Shown: one piece after another, positions 18,655-28,258 of the stretch
Layout of the letters: the number at the start of each line of letters is the position of its first letter
Position numbering within the stretch: the stretch's first letter is position 1
NCBI RefSeq assembly: GCF_020023385.1
Contig: NZ_JAIQCL010000005.1
Coordinates: forward strand, 1 to 64,000
Length of the DNA: 64,000 nt
Origin: Planococcus circulans
Lineage (GTDB): Bacteria; Bacillota; Bacilli; Bacillales_A; Planococcaceae
Reading direction: 5' to 3'
Notes under the pieces: model-generated
Told to the model about the DNA's origin: nothing
Seen by the model: the letters and a program-made list of their open reading frames with translations, nothing else
The model's database searches: none
Position numbers and translations under genes: made by a program

Positions 18655-19170
18655 CTATTCGCCGGTAAAATTATTCTCAATAAATTCCTTTTCCTGTTCC
18701 TCAGTTAAAATGCCTCTAGCCTCTCCGATGCTGCCGCCCTGCATCCCCCAAATGAAATTATGTTCATCATCCACTTGGTCAAACTGGCCATTTTTCCAAC
18801 GTTCGATTATTTGCAGCAAATCTTCCTTTGACTTGAAGTCGGAAGCTATCAAAATCTCTTCTGCTTTGGCGATGGATTCGTCATTCATGCGGATCAAGCC
18901 CCACTTTTCAGAAGCTATGACTTTTTGATGGGTCATTTTATGCATCATCGCCCATAGAGCATTTTCAGATGCATCTTTCGGTACTGATTGAACAAATTCC
19001 AGCCCTTCCATTTTCTGTGTGCTTTCCTCCATTGCTTTTTCATCCGATACTTGCGCTGATTTTGAGCTTTCGGCATATCCTTGATTATCCGACACTTTGA
19101 GTGCCCCCAATGCGATAATGCCAAGAGCCATAAATGCGGCTGTTAGATAGACTATTGTTTTTTTCATCAT
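18655..19170 (-). CDS. DUF6241 domain protein, membrane-anchored or exported
   Basis: The 171-residue chain begins with a Lys-flanked hydrophobic segment (residues 4-25) that acts as a signal anchor or signal peptide, followed by an acidic Ser/Glu-rich linker. The folded part (about 60-165) carries MHKMTHQKV, SEKWGLIRM, IIERWKNGQFDQVDDEHN and IWGMQGG, which I recognise as the DUF6241 pattern of Bacillales; function unknown. The second ATG (19170) is chosen behind AAGGAGTTTG. It is a single-gene unit with its own terminator, placed between the phosphodiesterase gene and spo0A, where B. subtilis has other genes. Confidence 0.7.
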   Translation of the reverse strand: MMKKTIVYLTAAFMALGIIALGALKVSDNQGYAESSKSAQVSDEKAMEESTQKMEGLEFVQSVPKDASENALWAMMHKMTHQKVIASEKWGLIRMNDESIAKAEEILIASDFKSKEDLLQIIERWKNGQFDQVDDEHNFIWGMQGGSIGEARGILTEEQEKEFIENNFTGE

Positions 19171-19335
19171 CAAACTCCTTCAGTCAAATTTCCTCATAGT
19201 TTATCCTAGTATTAGGGTATTAAGTACCACTATAACAAAAGTATGACCTTCTATCTACGCTTTTCTCTCTATTTTCCTTTCAGTGAGTCGAATCAATGAA
19301 TTTTCATTGCGGATATTTCCAAGAACAACAGCATA

Positions 19336-19369
19336 CAAAAAAACCAATGAACTGAAGCTTCATTGGTTT
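19336..19369 (-). terminator. Intrinsic terminator after the small ORF at 19399
   Basis: AAACCAATGAA and TTCATTGGTTT arms surround CTGAAGC; on the minus strand the hairpin is followed by a run of T residues. No other minus-strand gene ends here, which supports the small ORF just upstream. Confidence 0.75.
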
Positions 19370-19398
19370 GGAAATCTATTGGTTACGCTTGGATTTTA

Positions 19399-19530
19399 TC
19401 ATAAGGACAGCATTGTAAAGAACGCAATCAGTATGCTGACGCAATAGACACCGTAAAAATACAGCCGGTCGACGACGGTCCCTTCGCCATTCCCCAAAAA
19501 GTAGTCATCAATTTGCCTGATCAATTGCAA
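19399..19530 (-). CDS. Putative 43-residue membrane protein, TTG start
   Basis: An open frame of 44 codons not recognised as any named family. It starts at TTG (19530, or TTG 19524) behind AAAAGAGGCGAGCGCAA, runs MQLIRQIDDYFLGNGEGTVV and ends with one hydrophobic segment (about residues 22-42) directly before the stop. No ATG is available. Support: the coherent amphipathic-plus-TM composition, the ribosome site, and a terminator 30 bases downstream that serves nothing else. Against: a short frame, a weak start codon and no homology test. It lies downstream of spo0A and its terminator. Confidence 0.4.
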   Translation of the reverse strand: MQLIRQIDDYFLGNGEGTVVDRLYFYGVYCVSILIAFFTMLSL

Positions 19531-19727
19531 TTGCGCTCGCCTCTTTTCATTCTGCTGGATTTGCAGGTTTTCGCTTCACTCTGCATGTCTGTTTTTCCCT
19601 ATCCAGAAAAACGGCGTCTTAATCTTTTCCTCTATTCTGTTTTTCTTAAACCCTTTTTGTCCTCTAAAGTTGGATTGATTCTAGAAAAGCCGAATGATGC
19701 AAGGTGCTGCTGCAACGGGTAAAAATA

Positions 19728-19765
19728 AAAAAAAATCTCCTGCTGATCCGCAGAAGATTTTAAAA
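19728..19765 (-). terminator. Intrinsic terminator after spo0A
   Basis: AAATCTTCTGC and GCTGATCC/AGCAGGAGATTT-type arms form a stem followed on the minus strand by nine T residues. It begins a few bases after the spo0A stop codon. Confidence 0.85.
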
Positions 19766-19771
19766 ACGTCT

Positions 19772-20545
19772 TTAATTGTGTGGCTCATTCCGCATTTCCA
19801 GCCGCAGACTATCTGCGACCATTGCGATGAACTCCGAGTTGGTCGGTTTCGATTCTAAATGCGCTACGCTGTAGCCAAAGATTTTAGAAATGTGCTCTAC
19901 GGTTTCATGGCGATTCCACACTTGTTCAATTGCATGGCGAATCGACCGTTCAACCCGTGTCGAAGTCGTATCAAACTTGGAGGCGATTCCTGGATACAGC
20001 ACTTTAGTAACTTTGTTCAGGATTTCAGGTTGCTCTAATACTAAGGAGACTGCTTCCTTCAAGTAATTATAGCCTTTCAGATGAGGAGGAATGCCGATAT
20101 CTTTAACGATATTGGTGATTCGGTCCTCTTTCGTCAATCTGCTCTCAGACTGCCCTGGCGTCGCGCTTCTTGCTTTCATAATATGATTGATCTGCACGGC
20201 CAGACGATCGGCTTCAAAAGGTTTCATGATGAAATAGGATGCTCCGTACTCAGCAGCCTGGCTCATAATCGATTCCTGCCCAAAAGCAGACAGCATAATC
20301 ACATCGATCCCCTGCAGATCGCCATTTTCCTTGATCGCATCCAGCACAGCAATACCGTCCAAATAAGGCATGATGATGTCCAGCAGCAAAATATCGACTG
20401 TCTGTCTATGGAGCATTTCGATGCAGGTCTTGCCATTATAGGCAACATCCACCACTTCCATATTGGGTTGCGCATTTAAATAACCTTGCATCAGTCCAAC
20501 CAATTCGCGATTATCATCTGCAATTGCGATTTTTATTTTGTCCAT
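19772..20545 (-). CDS. spo0A: Response regulator Spo0A
   Basis: Master regulator of entry into sporulation, biofilm and stationary-phase programmes, activated by the phosphorelay. Receiver domain 1-120 with acidic pocket Asp10-Asp11 and phosphoacceptor Asp56 (LLLDIIMPYLDG), a linker, and the DNA-binding Spo0A C-terminal domain (about 145-257) with the recognition-helix region TSTRVERSIRHAIEQVW. The full 257 aa show no sign of decay. It follows recN after only 88 bases; spoIVB, normally between them, is absent. ATG is preceded by AAGGAGAGAGTCGA. Retained in a lineage where other sporulation genes of this block are missing, it probably serves non-sporulation roles here. Confidence 0.96.
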   Translation of the reverse strand: MDKIKIAIADDNRELVGLMQGYLNAQPNMEVVDVAYNGKTCIEMLHRQTVDILLLDIIMPYLDGIAVLDAIKENGDLQGIDVIMLSAFGQESIMSQAAEYGASYFIMKPFEADRLAVQINHIMKARSATPGQSESRLTKEDRITNIVKDIGIPPHLKGYNYLKEAVSLVLEQPEILNKVTKVLYPGIASKFDTTSTRVERSIRHAIEQVWNRHETVEHISKIFGYSVAHLESKPTNSEFIAMVADSLRLEMRNEPHN

Positions 20546-20633
20546 TCGACTCTCTCCTTGGTGACTGACTCTAGCAGTTTCCGGTACAGCCTTCAGTCAA
20601 CGGGTCGATCAATTTTCTTCCCACTACCAAAGC

Positions 20634-22331
20634 TTATTTCATCATTAACTTACGATCTGCTGCGAGTGACAACAGTTCTTCCGCATGCTGTAGCGTCAAA
20701 TCTGTTATTTCGGCTCCGGACAGCATCCGGCTCATTTCTTCTGTCCGTTCGCGTCCATCCAGCTCTGTGACTGCAGTGGTCGTGCGCTGGTTGTCGACTT
20801 TCTTCTCAATGAATAGATGCTGATCGGCCATTGCCGCTACTTGAGGCAAATGCGATATGCACAAGACCTGGGAATGGACTGAAATGGCAGCAATCTTTTC
20901 AGCAATCGCCTGTGCCACCCGGCCGCTTACGCCCGTATCCACTTCATCGAAAATGATGGAAGTGATGCCCTGATGTTTGGAAAAAATAGTTTTTAAAGCC
21001 AACATCATTCGGGATAATTCCCCGCCTGAAGCCACTTTGGTAAGAGGTTTCAACGGTTCCCCAAGATTTGTCGAAATATAGAAGGAAATTGCGTCATGGC
21101 CATTCCGATCAAAGCGGCCGTTCGGCAACACAGAAAAATTCACTTCAAACGAAGCTTTCGCCATATGTAACTCTTTCAATTGCTCCATTATGGCCTTGCC
21201 CAAACTCTTCGCGGCTTTTTTGCGGAGAATTGTAAGTTCTTCCGCTTCCACACGCAAATCTTCGGTCAACTCTTTCAACTTTTCCTGATCCAGCTGGTAA
21301 CGCTGATCGCGGTTAACCAATTTATCCAATTCATCTGTCTGCTTTTCATGATACAGCAAAATATCTTCAACGGAAGCACCATATTTTCTTTTTAAGGATT
21401 GAATGACCGCTAAACGTTGCTCAATCTCATTTAAACGCGCTGGATCAAATTCCATATCATCCAAGATCCGCTTGATTTCAGTGCCGGTGTCTTGAATGAG
21501 GTAAAAAGCGCTCGACAGCGTTTCCGAAGACCCGCTGAAGGTTTCATCCACCGCCGCCGCATGTTCAAGTTCAGACATGGCAGAGCCGATCCAGTCCAAA
21601 CCTTTGCTTTCACCTTGGATCGCTTCATGCGCAGCTGAAATGGATTCGTATATTTTATTGAAATTCTGCAGTTTTTTGCGCTCTGATACCAATTCTTCTT
21701 CTTCGCCTATCACCAATTCCGCTGCTTCAATTTCCTGCAGCTGGAAAGTCAGCAAATCGATGCGCTGGGCAATCTGCTGTTCGTTTTCTGTATAAGAGGA
21801 AAATTCCCGCTTTAATTTTGTGTATCGATCGAATGTTTGGCTATAGCTCTCCCTGGACTTGGCCAAGCTTTTTCCGGCAAATTGGTCCAACAGGTAAAGA
21901 TGCTGTTTTTCATCCATCAATTCCTGTGTTTCATGCTGGCCGTGAATGTCAATCAGTGATGCGCCAACTTCACGCAAGATGGAGATGGTCACCAACTTGC
22001 CGTTGATGCGGCAGACATTTTTCCCTTTGTCATTCAATTCCCGGCGCAGCAAGATATCGCCATCACTCCAGGAGATGCCGAATTCCTCTAATCTGCGAAA
22101 CACCGGATGCTGGTCGTCTTCCAATGAAAACAAGCCTTCGATTTCAGCTTTTTTTGCACCATGCCGAATAAACTCCTGGCTGCCCCGTCCACCAGCCAAA
22201 AGATGGACTGCATCTATGATAATGGATTTACCGGCACCGGTTTCCCCTGTCAAAACAGTCAGCCCTTCAGAAAAACTGACGGTCAGGGCGTCGATAATGG
22301 CAAAATTGCGTATATCTAATTCCCGAAGCAT
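20634..22331 (-). CDS. recN: DNA repair protein RecN
   Basis: SMC-like ATPase that gathers at double-strand breaks and tethers DNA ends for recombination. The Walker A site GETGAGKSIIIDAV is near residues 29-42; a long coiled coil fills about 160-380; the signature GGELSRMMLALK and Walker B IIFDEVDTGVSG are in the C-terminal third. At 565 aa it is full length. It lies 16 bases downstream of argR, so both are likely co-transcribed, and then leads into spo0A. Confidence 0.96.
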   Translation of the reverse strand: MLRELDIRNFAIIDALTVSFSEGLTVLTGETGAGKSIIIDAVHLLAGGRGSQEFIRHGAKKAEIEGLFSLEDDQHPVFRRLEEFGISWSDGDILLRRELNDKGKNVCRINGKLVTISILREVGASLIDIHGQHETQELMDEKQHLYLLDQFAGKSLAKSRESYSQTFDRYTKLKREFSSYTENEQQIAQRIDLLTFQLQEIEAAELVIGEEEELVSERKKLQNFNKIYESISAAHEAIQGESKGLDWIGSAMSELEHAAAVDETFSGSSETLSSAFYLIQDTGTEIKRILDDMEFDPARLNEIEQRLAVIQSLKRKYGASVEDILLYHEKQTDELDKLVNRDQRYQLDQEKLKELTEDLRVEAEELTILRKKAAKSLGKAIMEQLKELHMAKASFEVNFSVLPNGRFDRNGHDAISFYISTNLGEPLKPLTKVASGGELSRMMLALKTIFSKHQGITSIIFDEVDTGVSGRVAQAIAEKIAAISVHSQVLCISHLPQVAAMADQHLFIEKKVDNQRTTTAVTELDGRERTEEMSRMLSGAEITDLTLQHAEELLSLAADRKLMMK

Positions 22332-22347
22332 ATCCGTTCACCTCTTC

Positions 22348-22797
22348 TTAAAGCATTTCGATTAAACGCTGTTTTAAAATTTCACGATGTTCGGTGTCTC
22401 TGCAGATGATCAGGCATGTGTCATCGCCACAAATGGTTCCTAGAATCTCTTCCCAGTCCAAGTGATCGATCAATGAGCCGATTGCATGGGCATTCCCCGG
22501 CAAGGTCTTCATGACCAGAAAATGGCTGGCTCCGTCGATGCTGACAAACGCATCCGTCAATGCACGATGAAGTTTCTGCATCGGATTAAAGCGCTGATCC
22601 GCAGGCAAGCTGTATTTGTAGCGGCCGTCCTGCAATGGGACTTTCACTAAATGCAATTCTTTTATATCACGCGATACGGTGGCTTGAGTCACTTCATAGC
22701 CGGCTGACTTCAACAGGTCCACGAGCTCGTCCTGAGTTTCGATTTCGCGATTTGAAATAAGATCCCGAATTTTAATGTGGCGCTGTCCCTTGTTCAT
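22348..22797 (-). CDS. argR: Arginine repressor ArgR/AhrC
   Basis: Hexameric arginine-dependent repressor of arginine biosynthesis and activator of its catabolism. N-terminal winged helix (residues 1-70, with [27 protein letters not shown] recognition helix, here [12 protein letters not shown]) and C-terminal oligomerisation/arginine-binding domain with [14 protein letters not shown]. The 149 aa length is standard. An ARG-box palindrome lies about 16 bases upstream of the start within its own promoter region, so it is probably autoregulated. ATG is preceded by AAGGGGGAACACC. Confidence 0.95.
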   Translation of the reverse strand: MNKGQRHIKIRDLISNREIETQDELVDLLKSAGYEVTQATVSRDIKELHLVKVPLQDGRYKYSLPADQRFNPMQKLHRALTDAFVSIDGASHFLVMKTLPGNAHAIGSLIDHLDWEEILGTICGDDTCLIICRDTEHREILKQRLIEML

Positions 22798-22812
22798 GGT
22801 GTTCCCCCTTGG

Positions 22813-22867
22813 ATGAATAATTATTCCATATACTTAATATTCTACAGTTATACCATACATTAGACAA
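22813..22867 (-). promoter_or_regulatory. argR promoter with ARG box
   Basis: On the minus strand TTGTCT (22862-22867) and TAGAAT (22839-22844) are spaced by 17 bases. Downstream of them, ATGAATAATTATTCCAT (22813-22829) matches the ARG-box half-site pattern TGAATAATTATTCA with one mismatch. Position over the early transcribed region fits autorepression. Confidence 0.7.
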
Positions 22868-22868
22868 G

Positions 22869-22897
22869 AAAACACATCCCTTTTGGAATGTGTTTAC
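22869..22897 (-). terminator. Intrinsic terminator after tlyA
   Basis: AAACACATTCC and GGGATGTGTTTT arms enclose AAAA on the minus strand; the tlyA stop codon is in the stem and the T-rich tail runs directly into the argR -35 element. Confidence 0.8.
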
Positions 22898-23715
22898 AAC
22901 AATTCATGTGCTTTCTTGACTGTTTCGTCAACCAACGATTCAGAAACTTCGGCGATTTCACTGCCTTCAGCACTGGATTGAAGATGGAATAAAAACTCAA
23001 TATTGCCTTCTCCGCCGGTGATCGGTGAAAACGACATGTTTTTTACATGAAATCCGGAATCAACTGCGAATTTACCGACTTTGTTCAATACATCGCGGTG
23101 TATTTTCGGATCGCGGATGATGCCTTTTTTCCCTACATTTTCCCTACCGGCTTCAAATTGGGGTTTCACCAATGCAATAACATCGCCACCAGGCACCAGA
23201 ACCTGCTTCAAGACTGGAAAAATAATGCGCAAAGAAATAAACGAAACATCGATCGTAGCAAACTCCGGAAGCCCTTGATTGAAATCTTCGGGTTTGGAAT
23301 GGCGGAAGTTGACACGCTCCATTACGGTCACGCGTTCATCCTGCCTGATTTTCCAGGCCAATTGGTTATAGCCGACATCAAGCGCGTAGCAATGCTTTGC
23401 CCCGTTTTGAAGGGCACAATCCGTAAATCCGCCCGTCGAAGAACCGATATCGAGCATCAGTTTTCCGTCAACCGATAAATCGAACTCCTGTAAGGCCTTT
23501 TCAAGCTTTAAGCCACCGCGGCTGACGTATTTCAAATCATTGCCTTTCATCTGCAGCGGAGCATCCTCCAGGATTTTTTCGCCTGGTTTGTTCATCCGTT
23601 CAGATCCTGAATAGATGATTCCAGCCATAATGGCACGCTTTGCTTTTTCACGTGTTTCACAGATGCCCCGCTCGACTAACAGGACATCTACACGCTCTTT
23701 TTTAGGTTTGTTCAT
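22894..23715 (-). CDS. tlyA: TlyA-family rRNA 2'-O-methyltransferase / hemolysin-like (YqxC)
   Basis: Predicted SAM-dependent methyltransferase acting on ribosomal RNA. N-terminal S4 RNA-binding domain (residues about 6-65, [21 protein letters not shown]) followed by an FtsJ-type Rossmann methyltransferase with [18 protein letters not shown] as the SAM motif and [10 protein letters not shown]. The ATG at 23715 overlaps the dxs stop (ATGA) and is supported by homology; the frame extends further upstream inside dxs. 273 aa. It is the last gene of the folD-to-tlyA run, closed by a terminator. Confidence 0.92.
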   Translation of the reverse strand: MNKPKKERVDVLLVERGICETREKAKRAIMAGIIYSGSERMNKPGEKILEDAPLQMKGNDLKYVSRGGLKLEKALQEFDLSVDGKLMLDIGSSTGGFTDCALQNGAKHCYALDVGYNQLAWKIRQDERVTVMERVNFRHSKPEDFNQGLPEFATIDVSFISLRIIFPVLKQVLVPGGDVIALVKPQFEAGRENVGKKGIIRDPKIHRDVLNKVGKFAVDSGFHVKNMSFSPITGGEGNIEFLFHLQSSAEGSEIAEVSESLVDETVKKAHELL

Positions 23716-25622
23716 AGAATAGTCGAACCTGCCTGCGTTTTGGATTGCGTCCATTTCTTGACGACACGGACAACTTCATCGCTGTTCAGATGGATTTCAT
23801 CCATCAATTCAGAGACGTCGCCGTGTTCGATGAATTGATCGGGAATCCCCAGACGGTCAATAACCGACTCACGATAATTATTATCTTGTGCAAATTCCAG
23901 AACAGCGCTCCCGAACCCGCCTTGAAGAACGGCTTCTTCAATCGTTACAACCGGAACTTTAAGTTCGAAAATGCTGTGAAGCATCGCCTCATCCATCGGC
24001 TTGATGAAACGGGCATTGACCACTTGTGCTGAAATGCCTTGCTCAAGCAATTGTTCTGCCGCATGCATCGCCATTGGAATGGTAGTACCGAATGTCAGGA
24101 TTACCGCATCGGTCCCTTCGTTCAATACTTCCCATGAGCCGATCGGCAATGCCTGAAGCTCTTCGTCCATCGGTACGCCCAGGCCGTTGCCTCTTGGATA
24201 ACGGAGCGCAATCGGTCCGCCATTGTAATCAATTGCTGTTTTGACCATATGTTGTCCTTCGTTTTCATCTTTCGGCATCATGATGACCATATTCGGCAAA
24301 TGGCGCAGGAAAGCGATATCGAACACGCCTTGATGCGTTTCTCCGTCTGCTCCAACTAGGCCGGAACGATCGATCCCGATAAAGACATTCAAATTCTGGC
24401 GGCAAATATCGTGGACCACCTGATCATAAGCACGCTGCAGGAAAGTCGAATAGATAGCCAGGAACGGTTTCATGTCCTGAGTCGCAAGTCCTGCAGCCAT
24501 CGTGGTTGCATGCTGTTCGGCAATCCCGACATCAAACATGCGGTCAGGAAATTCAGAAGCAAATCCTTCCAATTTCGATCCGACCGGCATAGCGGGCGTA
24601 ATAGCCACAATGCGCTCATCCGTACGTGCCAATTTGCGGACGGTTTCCGCCACAAGGCCGCTCCATGAAGGTGCTTTTGAAGAAGATTTCACTAAGTCGC
24701 CTGTCTCCATCTTATAGGGTCCGATTCCATGCCATGTGCCGATTGTATCCTGTTCAGCAGGCAAAAAGCCTTTGCCTTTTTTCGTAACGACATGAAGCAG
24801 GACCGGACCTTTTGTTTTCTTGGCATAACGCAGATTGTCTTCCAGCTCTTCCAGGTCGTGGCCGTCGATCGGCCCGAGATAGGTAAAGCCCATTTCTTCG
24901 AAGAACATTCCGGAAACCACCAGGTATTTCAAGGAATCCTTGACGCGTTCAGCTGTAGACGCAAGTCTGCCGCCGACTGCCGGTACTTTCTTCAATAGGT
25001 ATTCCAAATCATCTTTGACTTTATTGTATTTTCCTGCAGTCCGCATACGGCCGAGCATGCTGTGCATGGCACCGACATTCGGGGCGATGGACATTTCGTT
25101 GTCATTTAAAATGACGACCATGTCTGTCTGCGCATGTCCGATATGGTTCAGTGCTTCAAAAGCCATACCGCCGGTCAAAGCTCCATCACCGATGATCGGG
25201 ATGACGTGATTGCTGTCTTTTTTGATGTCGCGGGCTGCTGCCATTCCCATCGCTGCCGACAATGAAGTCGAGCTGTGTCCGGTTTCCCAGACATCATGGT
25301 CGCTTTCATTGCGTTTCGGAAAGCCACAAAGGCCTTTAAATTGGCGTAATGTGTCGAATTGTCCAGCTCTTCCCGTCAGGATTTTGTGGACATAAGATTG
25401 ATGTCCCACATCCCAGATAAATTTGTCCGACGGGCTGTCGAATACTTTATGCAGTGCAACTGTCAGTTCCACCACTCCAAGATTCGGACCGATATGCCCG
25501 CCTGTTCTTGATAAGTTCTCTATTAGAAACCGTCGAATATCTTCACTTAATACTTCAAGCTGCTTGGTAGTCAGCTCTTTTAAGAAAGATGGACCAGTAA
25601 TCGAATGAAGATCCATTGCCAT
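23712..25622 (-). CDS. dxs: 1-deoxy-D-xylulose-5-phosphate synthase
   Basis: First step of the MEP isoprenoid pathway: pyruvate plus glyceraldehyde 3-phosphate to DXP with thiamine diphosphate. The ThDP motif [18 protein letters not shown]...NDNEMSI is in the N-terminal domain, and the transketolase-type central domain carries [15 protein letters not shown] with the catalytic Glu. The start at 25622 (MAMDLHS) is chosen behind AAAAAGGTG; ATG at 25616 is an alternative. 636 aa. It lies 89 bases downstream of ispA, and ispG starts at 63524, so three isoprenoid genes occur in this window. Confidence 0.96.
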   Translation of the reverse strand: MAMDLHSITGPSFLKELTTKQLEVLSEDIRRFLIENLSRTGGHIGPNLGVVELTVALHKVFDSPSDKFIWDVGHQSYVHKILTGRAGQFDTLRQFKGLCGFPKRNESDHDVWETGHSSTSLSAAMGMAAARDIKKDSNHVIPIIGDGALTGGMAFEALNHIGHAQTDMVVILNDNEMSIAPNVGAMHSMLGRMRTAGKYNKVKDDLEYLLKKVPAVGGRLASTAERVKDSLKYLVVSGMFFEEMGFTYLGPIDGHDLEELEDNLRYAKKTKGPVLLHVVTKKGKGFLPAEQDTIGTWHGIGPYKMETGDLVKSSSKAPSWSGLVAETVRKLARTDERIVAITPAMPVGSKLEGFASEFPDRMFDVGIAEQHATTMAAGLATQDMKPFLAIYSTFLQRAYDQVVHDICRQNLNVFIGIDRSGLVGADGETHQGVFDIAFLRHLPNMVIMMPKDENEGQHMVKTAIDYNGGPIALRYPRGNGLGVPMDEELQALPIGSWEVLNEGTDAVILTFGTTIPMAMHAAEQLLEQGISAQVVNARFIKPMDEAMLHSIFELKVPVVTIEEAVLQGGFGSAVLEFAQDNNYRESVIDRLGIPDQFIEHGDVSELMDEIHLNSDEVVRVVKKWTQSKTQAGSTIL

Positions 25623-25711
25623 CACGCACCTTTTTATAGAAATTTTTCCTTCAGACTGTCTGTTCATATTATATCAATACATTGGGAATGTACAAATCAG
25701 AGCCTTTAAAA

Positions 25712-26593
25712 TCAGCTTTTTCTTTCGACGATCAATTGAGTCAATTGCAGAAGCAATGATTTTTCACCGCTCAATTCCCCCAGTGCATTGATGGCTTCAG
25801 AAGCATGAAAGTCCAGCTTTTCTTTTGCTTTCGGCAATGTCAATATCCCCGGATAGGTGCTCTTTTCGCTGGATTCGTCTTTCCCGGCTGTTTTTCCCAG
25901 TTCCTGGGAAGTTCCAGTAACATCCAAAATATCATCCTGGATCTGGAAAGCAAGTCCTAGATGCTCCCCGAAACGGCTGAGTGCCATAATCTCTTCATTG
26001 GTCGCTTGAGCTAAAATACCACCGGCCAGAATGCTATAGGTCAGCAAAGCCCCCGTTTTCAAGCGGTGTACCTGTTCCAACTCTTCAAGCGTCAATTTCT
26101 TTTCTTCGCCTTCAATGTCCAGCACTTGGCCGCCTACCATTCCTTCAGCTCCTGAAGAAACACTCATCAAATCGATCAAGCGTATTTTATCGTCGCTTGA
26201 AACATTTTGCAGCCGTGCGACGATGCCGAAGCTGTAGGTCAACAATGCATCACCGGCAAGAATGGCGATGGCTTCACCGAACACTTTGTGGTTGGTCGGC
26301 ATGCCCCGGCGCAGGTCGTCATCGTCCATGCTCGGCAAATCATCATGGATCAGTGAATAGGTATGGATCATTTCAATCGCAGCCGCCACTTTCAGCGCAT
26401 CCGGATGTTCCTGTCCACTCAGTTCATGAAGTACTGCCAACAGCAGAATCGGACGAATGCGTTTTCCACCGGCCTGCAACGAATAATGCATCGATTCCTT
26501 CAGTGAATCCGGAATCGACAGAGACAGAATCTGCTCAGCCATTTCCTGTTGGATGAGCGGTTCGTAATGGGTGCGGAATTCGGTTAAGTTCAT
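25712..26593 (-). CDS. ispA: Polyprenyl (farnesyl) diphosphate synthase
   Basis: Condenses IPP with DMAPP and GPP to give farnesyl diphosphate. Both aspartate-rich motifs are present: DDLPSMDDDD with the DDx(4)D pattern typical of bacterial FPP synthases (about residues 84-93), and QIQDDILD for the second. 293 aa. Its start overlaps the xseB stop by 4 bases, so it is coupled to the exonuclease VII genes, an arrangement common in Bacillales. Confidence 0.95.
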   Translation of the reverse strand: MNLTEFRTHYEPLIQQEMAEQILSLSIPDSLKESMHYSLQAGGKRIRPILLLAVLHELSGQEHPDALKVAAAIEMIHTYSLIHDDLPSMDDDDLRRGMPTNHKVFGEAIAILAGDALLTYSFGIVARLQNVSSDDKIRLIDLMSVSSGAEGMVGGQVLDIEGEEKKLTLEELEQVHRLKTGALLTYSILAGGILAQATNEEIMALSRFGEHLGLAFQIQDDILDVTGTSQELGKTAGKDESSEKSTYPGILTLPKAKEKLDFHASEAINALGELSGEKSLLLQLTQLIVERKS

Positions 26594-26826
26594 TTGGCAT
26601 TCCCGTCCATTTCTATGTCAGCCGGCACTTCTTTGCCGTCTTTCATCATGGTCACCAATTGGCTTTCCGCGTTCTGTAATTTATCGTGGCAGACTTTCGA
26701 AAGCTCCATGCCTTTTTGGTAAAGTGTCAATGCCTGTTCAAGCGGTACATCCCCCTGCTCGAGCTGGCGGACGATTTCTTCAAGTTGTTCCATTGCATCA
26801 TTGAACATGATTTTCTTTTCAGCCAT
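26590..26826 (-). CDS. xseB: Exodeoxyribonuclease VII small subunit
   Basis: Small helical subunit that assembles in several copies on XseA to give the active single-strand nuclease. The 78-residue sequence has the family core FNDAMEQLEEIVRQLEQGDVPLEQAL and a second helix ALTLYQKGMEL. It overlaps xseA by 8 bases upstream and ispA downstream. Confidence 0.93.
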   Translation of the reverse strand: MAEKKIMFNDAMEQLEEIVRQLEQGDVPLEQALTLYQKGMELSKVCHDKLQNAESQLVTMMKDGKEVPADIEMDGNAK

Positions 26827-28180
26827 CGTTTCGGTCTCCTTCGTTTGCTGGATTTATCTCATCGACAGTCGTCAGGATAGTGCCATCCTGCATCGCCATG
26901 GTCAAGCGGTCGCCCACCTTCACCTGCGATACACTTTTGACGACGGCTCCTTCTATATAAGGAATTGAATAGCCGCGATCCATAATTTTCAGCGGACTCA
27001 GCGCATCTAATGTGCGGATTGCAGAAGACAGCTGCTGTGAGCGGTTCTTCAGCAATTGGTTCATTTGGTAATCAAGCCTTCTTGCAAGTTCCGTCACATC
27101 TGTCTCGGACTGCCGGATACGTTGGAGCGGCACACGTGATTTCAATTGCTGATCCAGCGTCCGGTAGCGTTCTTTTGAACGGTTCAACTGCTGTAGGGAT
27201 TCCCGCTGCAGTGAATCGGTGGCGCGTTCGACGCGCTCGATGAACGGCCGGTACAAGCGCTCCGGATAAGCCAGTGGAAAAGATGAAGTCATTCGGTTCA
27301 AGGCTTGCTTTTGCTGGTTGACGGCTCCTGAAACAGTCCGGTACATCTGACTGCGGTAACTTGTCACACGTTCCAGCAGCTCTGCCTGGCTAGGTACAGC
27401 CAGCTCTGCAGCAGCTGTAGGTGTCGGCGCCCGAAGATCCGATACGAAATCGGCGATGGTCGTATCCGTTTCATGGCCGATGGCAGAAATGACAGGTATA
27501 CGCGAGTCAAAAATGACCCGTGCTACCGCTTCTTCGTTGAATGCCCATAAATCTTCAATGGACCCACCGCCTCGTCCAACGATCAATACATCAAAATCGC
27601 CTTTATTGGCGGATTGGATGGACTGGACGATCGATTGTGTCGCGCCCGCCCCTTGGACAAGTGTCGGATACAGCACGACATCCGCCAGCGGATAGCGGCG
27701 GTGCAGCGTGATGATGATGTCACGCACGGCAGCACCTGTCTGGGCAGTCACCACCGCGATCCGTTTTGGAAAACGCGGCAATGCCTGTTTATGGGAAGCT
27801 TGGAACAGCCCTTCTTTAGCCAACTTCTCTTTTAATTGTTCAAATGCCAAGTAATAATCACCGATACCGTCAGCCTGCATCGACTGGGCATACAATTGAT
27901 ACTGGCCGGATGCCTCATAGACCGAGACATCCCCGCGGATCAGCACCGTCATGCCACTTTCCGGTTTGAATTTCACGGACTTGGCGCTTGCAGAAAACAT
28001 GACGCCCGGCAAACGGGCGGCATTGTCCTTTAAAGTGAAATAAATATGGCCGCTTGTATGGATTTTAACATTCGACAGCTCCCCTTTTACATAAACATCG
28101 CGTAAATGGGGATCTGCATCGAATTTCTTTTTTATGTATTTGGTTAACGCTTTGACACTCAAGTATGGGTCGGTTGACAC
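26819..28180 (-). CDS. xseA: Exodeoxyribonuclease VII large subunit
   Basis: Catalytic subunit degrading single-stranded DNA to oligonucleotides. N-terminal OB-fold (residues 1-105, with VYVKGELSNVKIHTSGHIYF), a catalytic central domain with IAVVTAQTGAAVRDI, VGRGGGSIEDLWAFN and AIGHETDTTIADFV, and a long helical region (about 280-400). The start is GTG at 28180 behind AGGGGTTGAAA. 453 aa, a normal length. Confidence 0.95.
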   Translation of the reverse strand: MSTDPYLSVKALTKYIKKKFDADPHLRDVYVKGELSNVKIHTSGHIYFTLKDNAARLPGVMFSASAKSVKFKPESGMTVLIRGDVSVYEASGQYQLYAQSMQADGIGDYYLAFEQLKEKLAKEGLFQASHKQALPRFPKRIAVVTAQTGAAVRDIIITLHRRYPLADVVLYPTLVQGAGATQSIVQSIQSANKGDFDVLIVGRGGGSIEDLWAFNEEAVARVIFDSRIPVISAIGHETDTTIADFVSDLRAPTPTAAAELAVPSQAELLERVTSYRSQMYRTVSGAVNQQKQALNRMTSSFPLAYPERLYRPFIERVERATDSLQRESLQQLNRSKERYRTLDQQLKSRVPLQRIRQSETDVTELARRLDYQMNQLLKNRSQQLSSAIRTLDALSPLKIMDRGYSIPYIEGAVVKSVSQVKVGDRLTMAMQDGTILTTVDEINPANEGDRNDG

Positions 28181-28258
28181 ACTTTCAACCCCTGTCTGTG
28201 AATTTAAAAAGCTGTCTTTCTTTCGAAAAACAGCCCTATTGCTCTTTATTTTACATGC

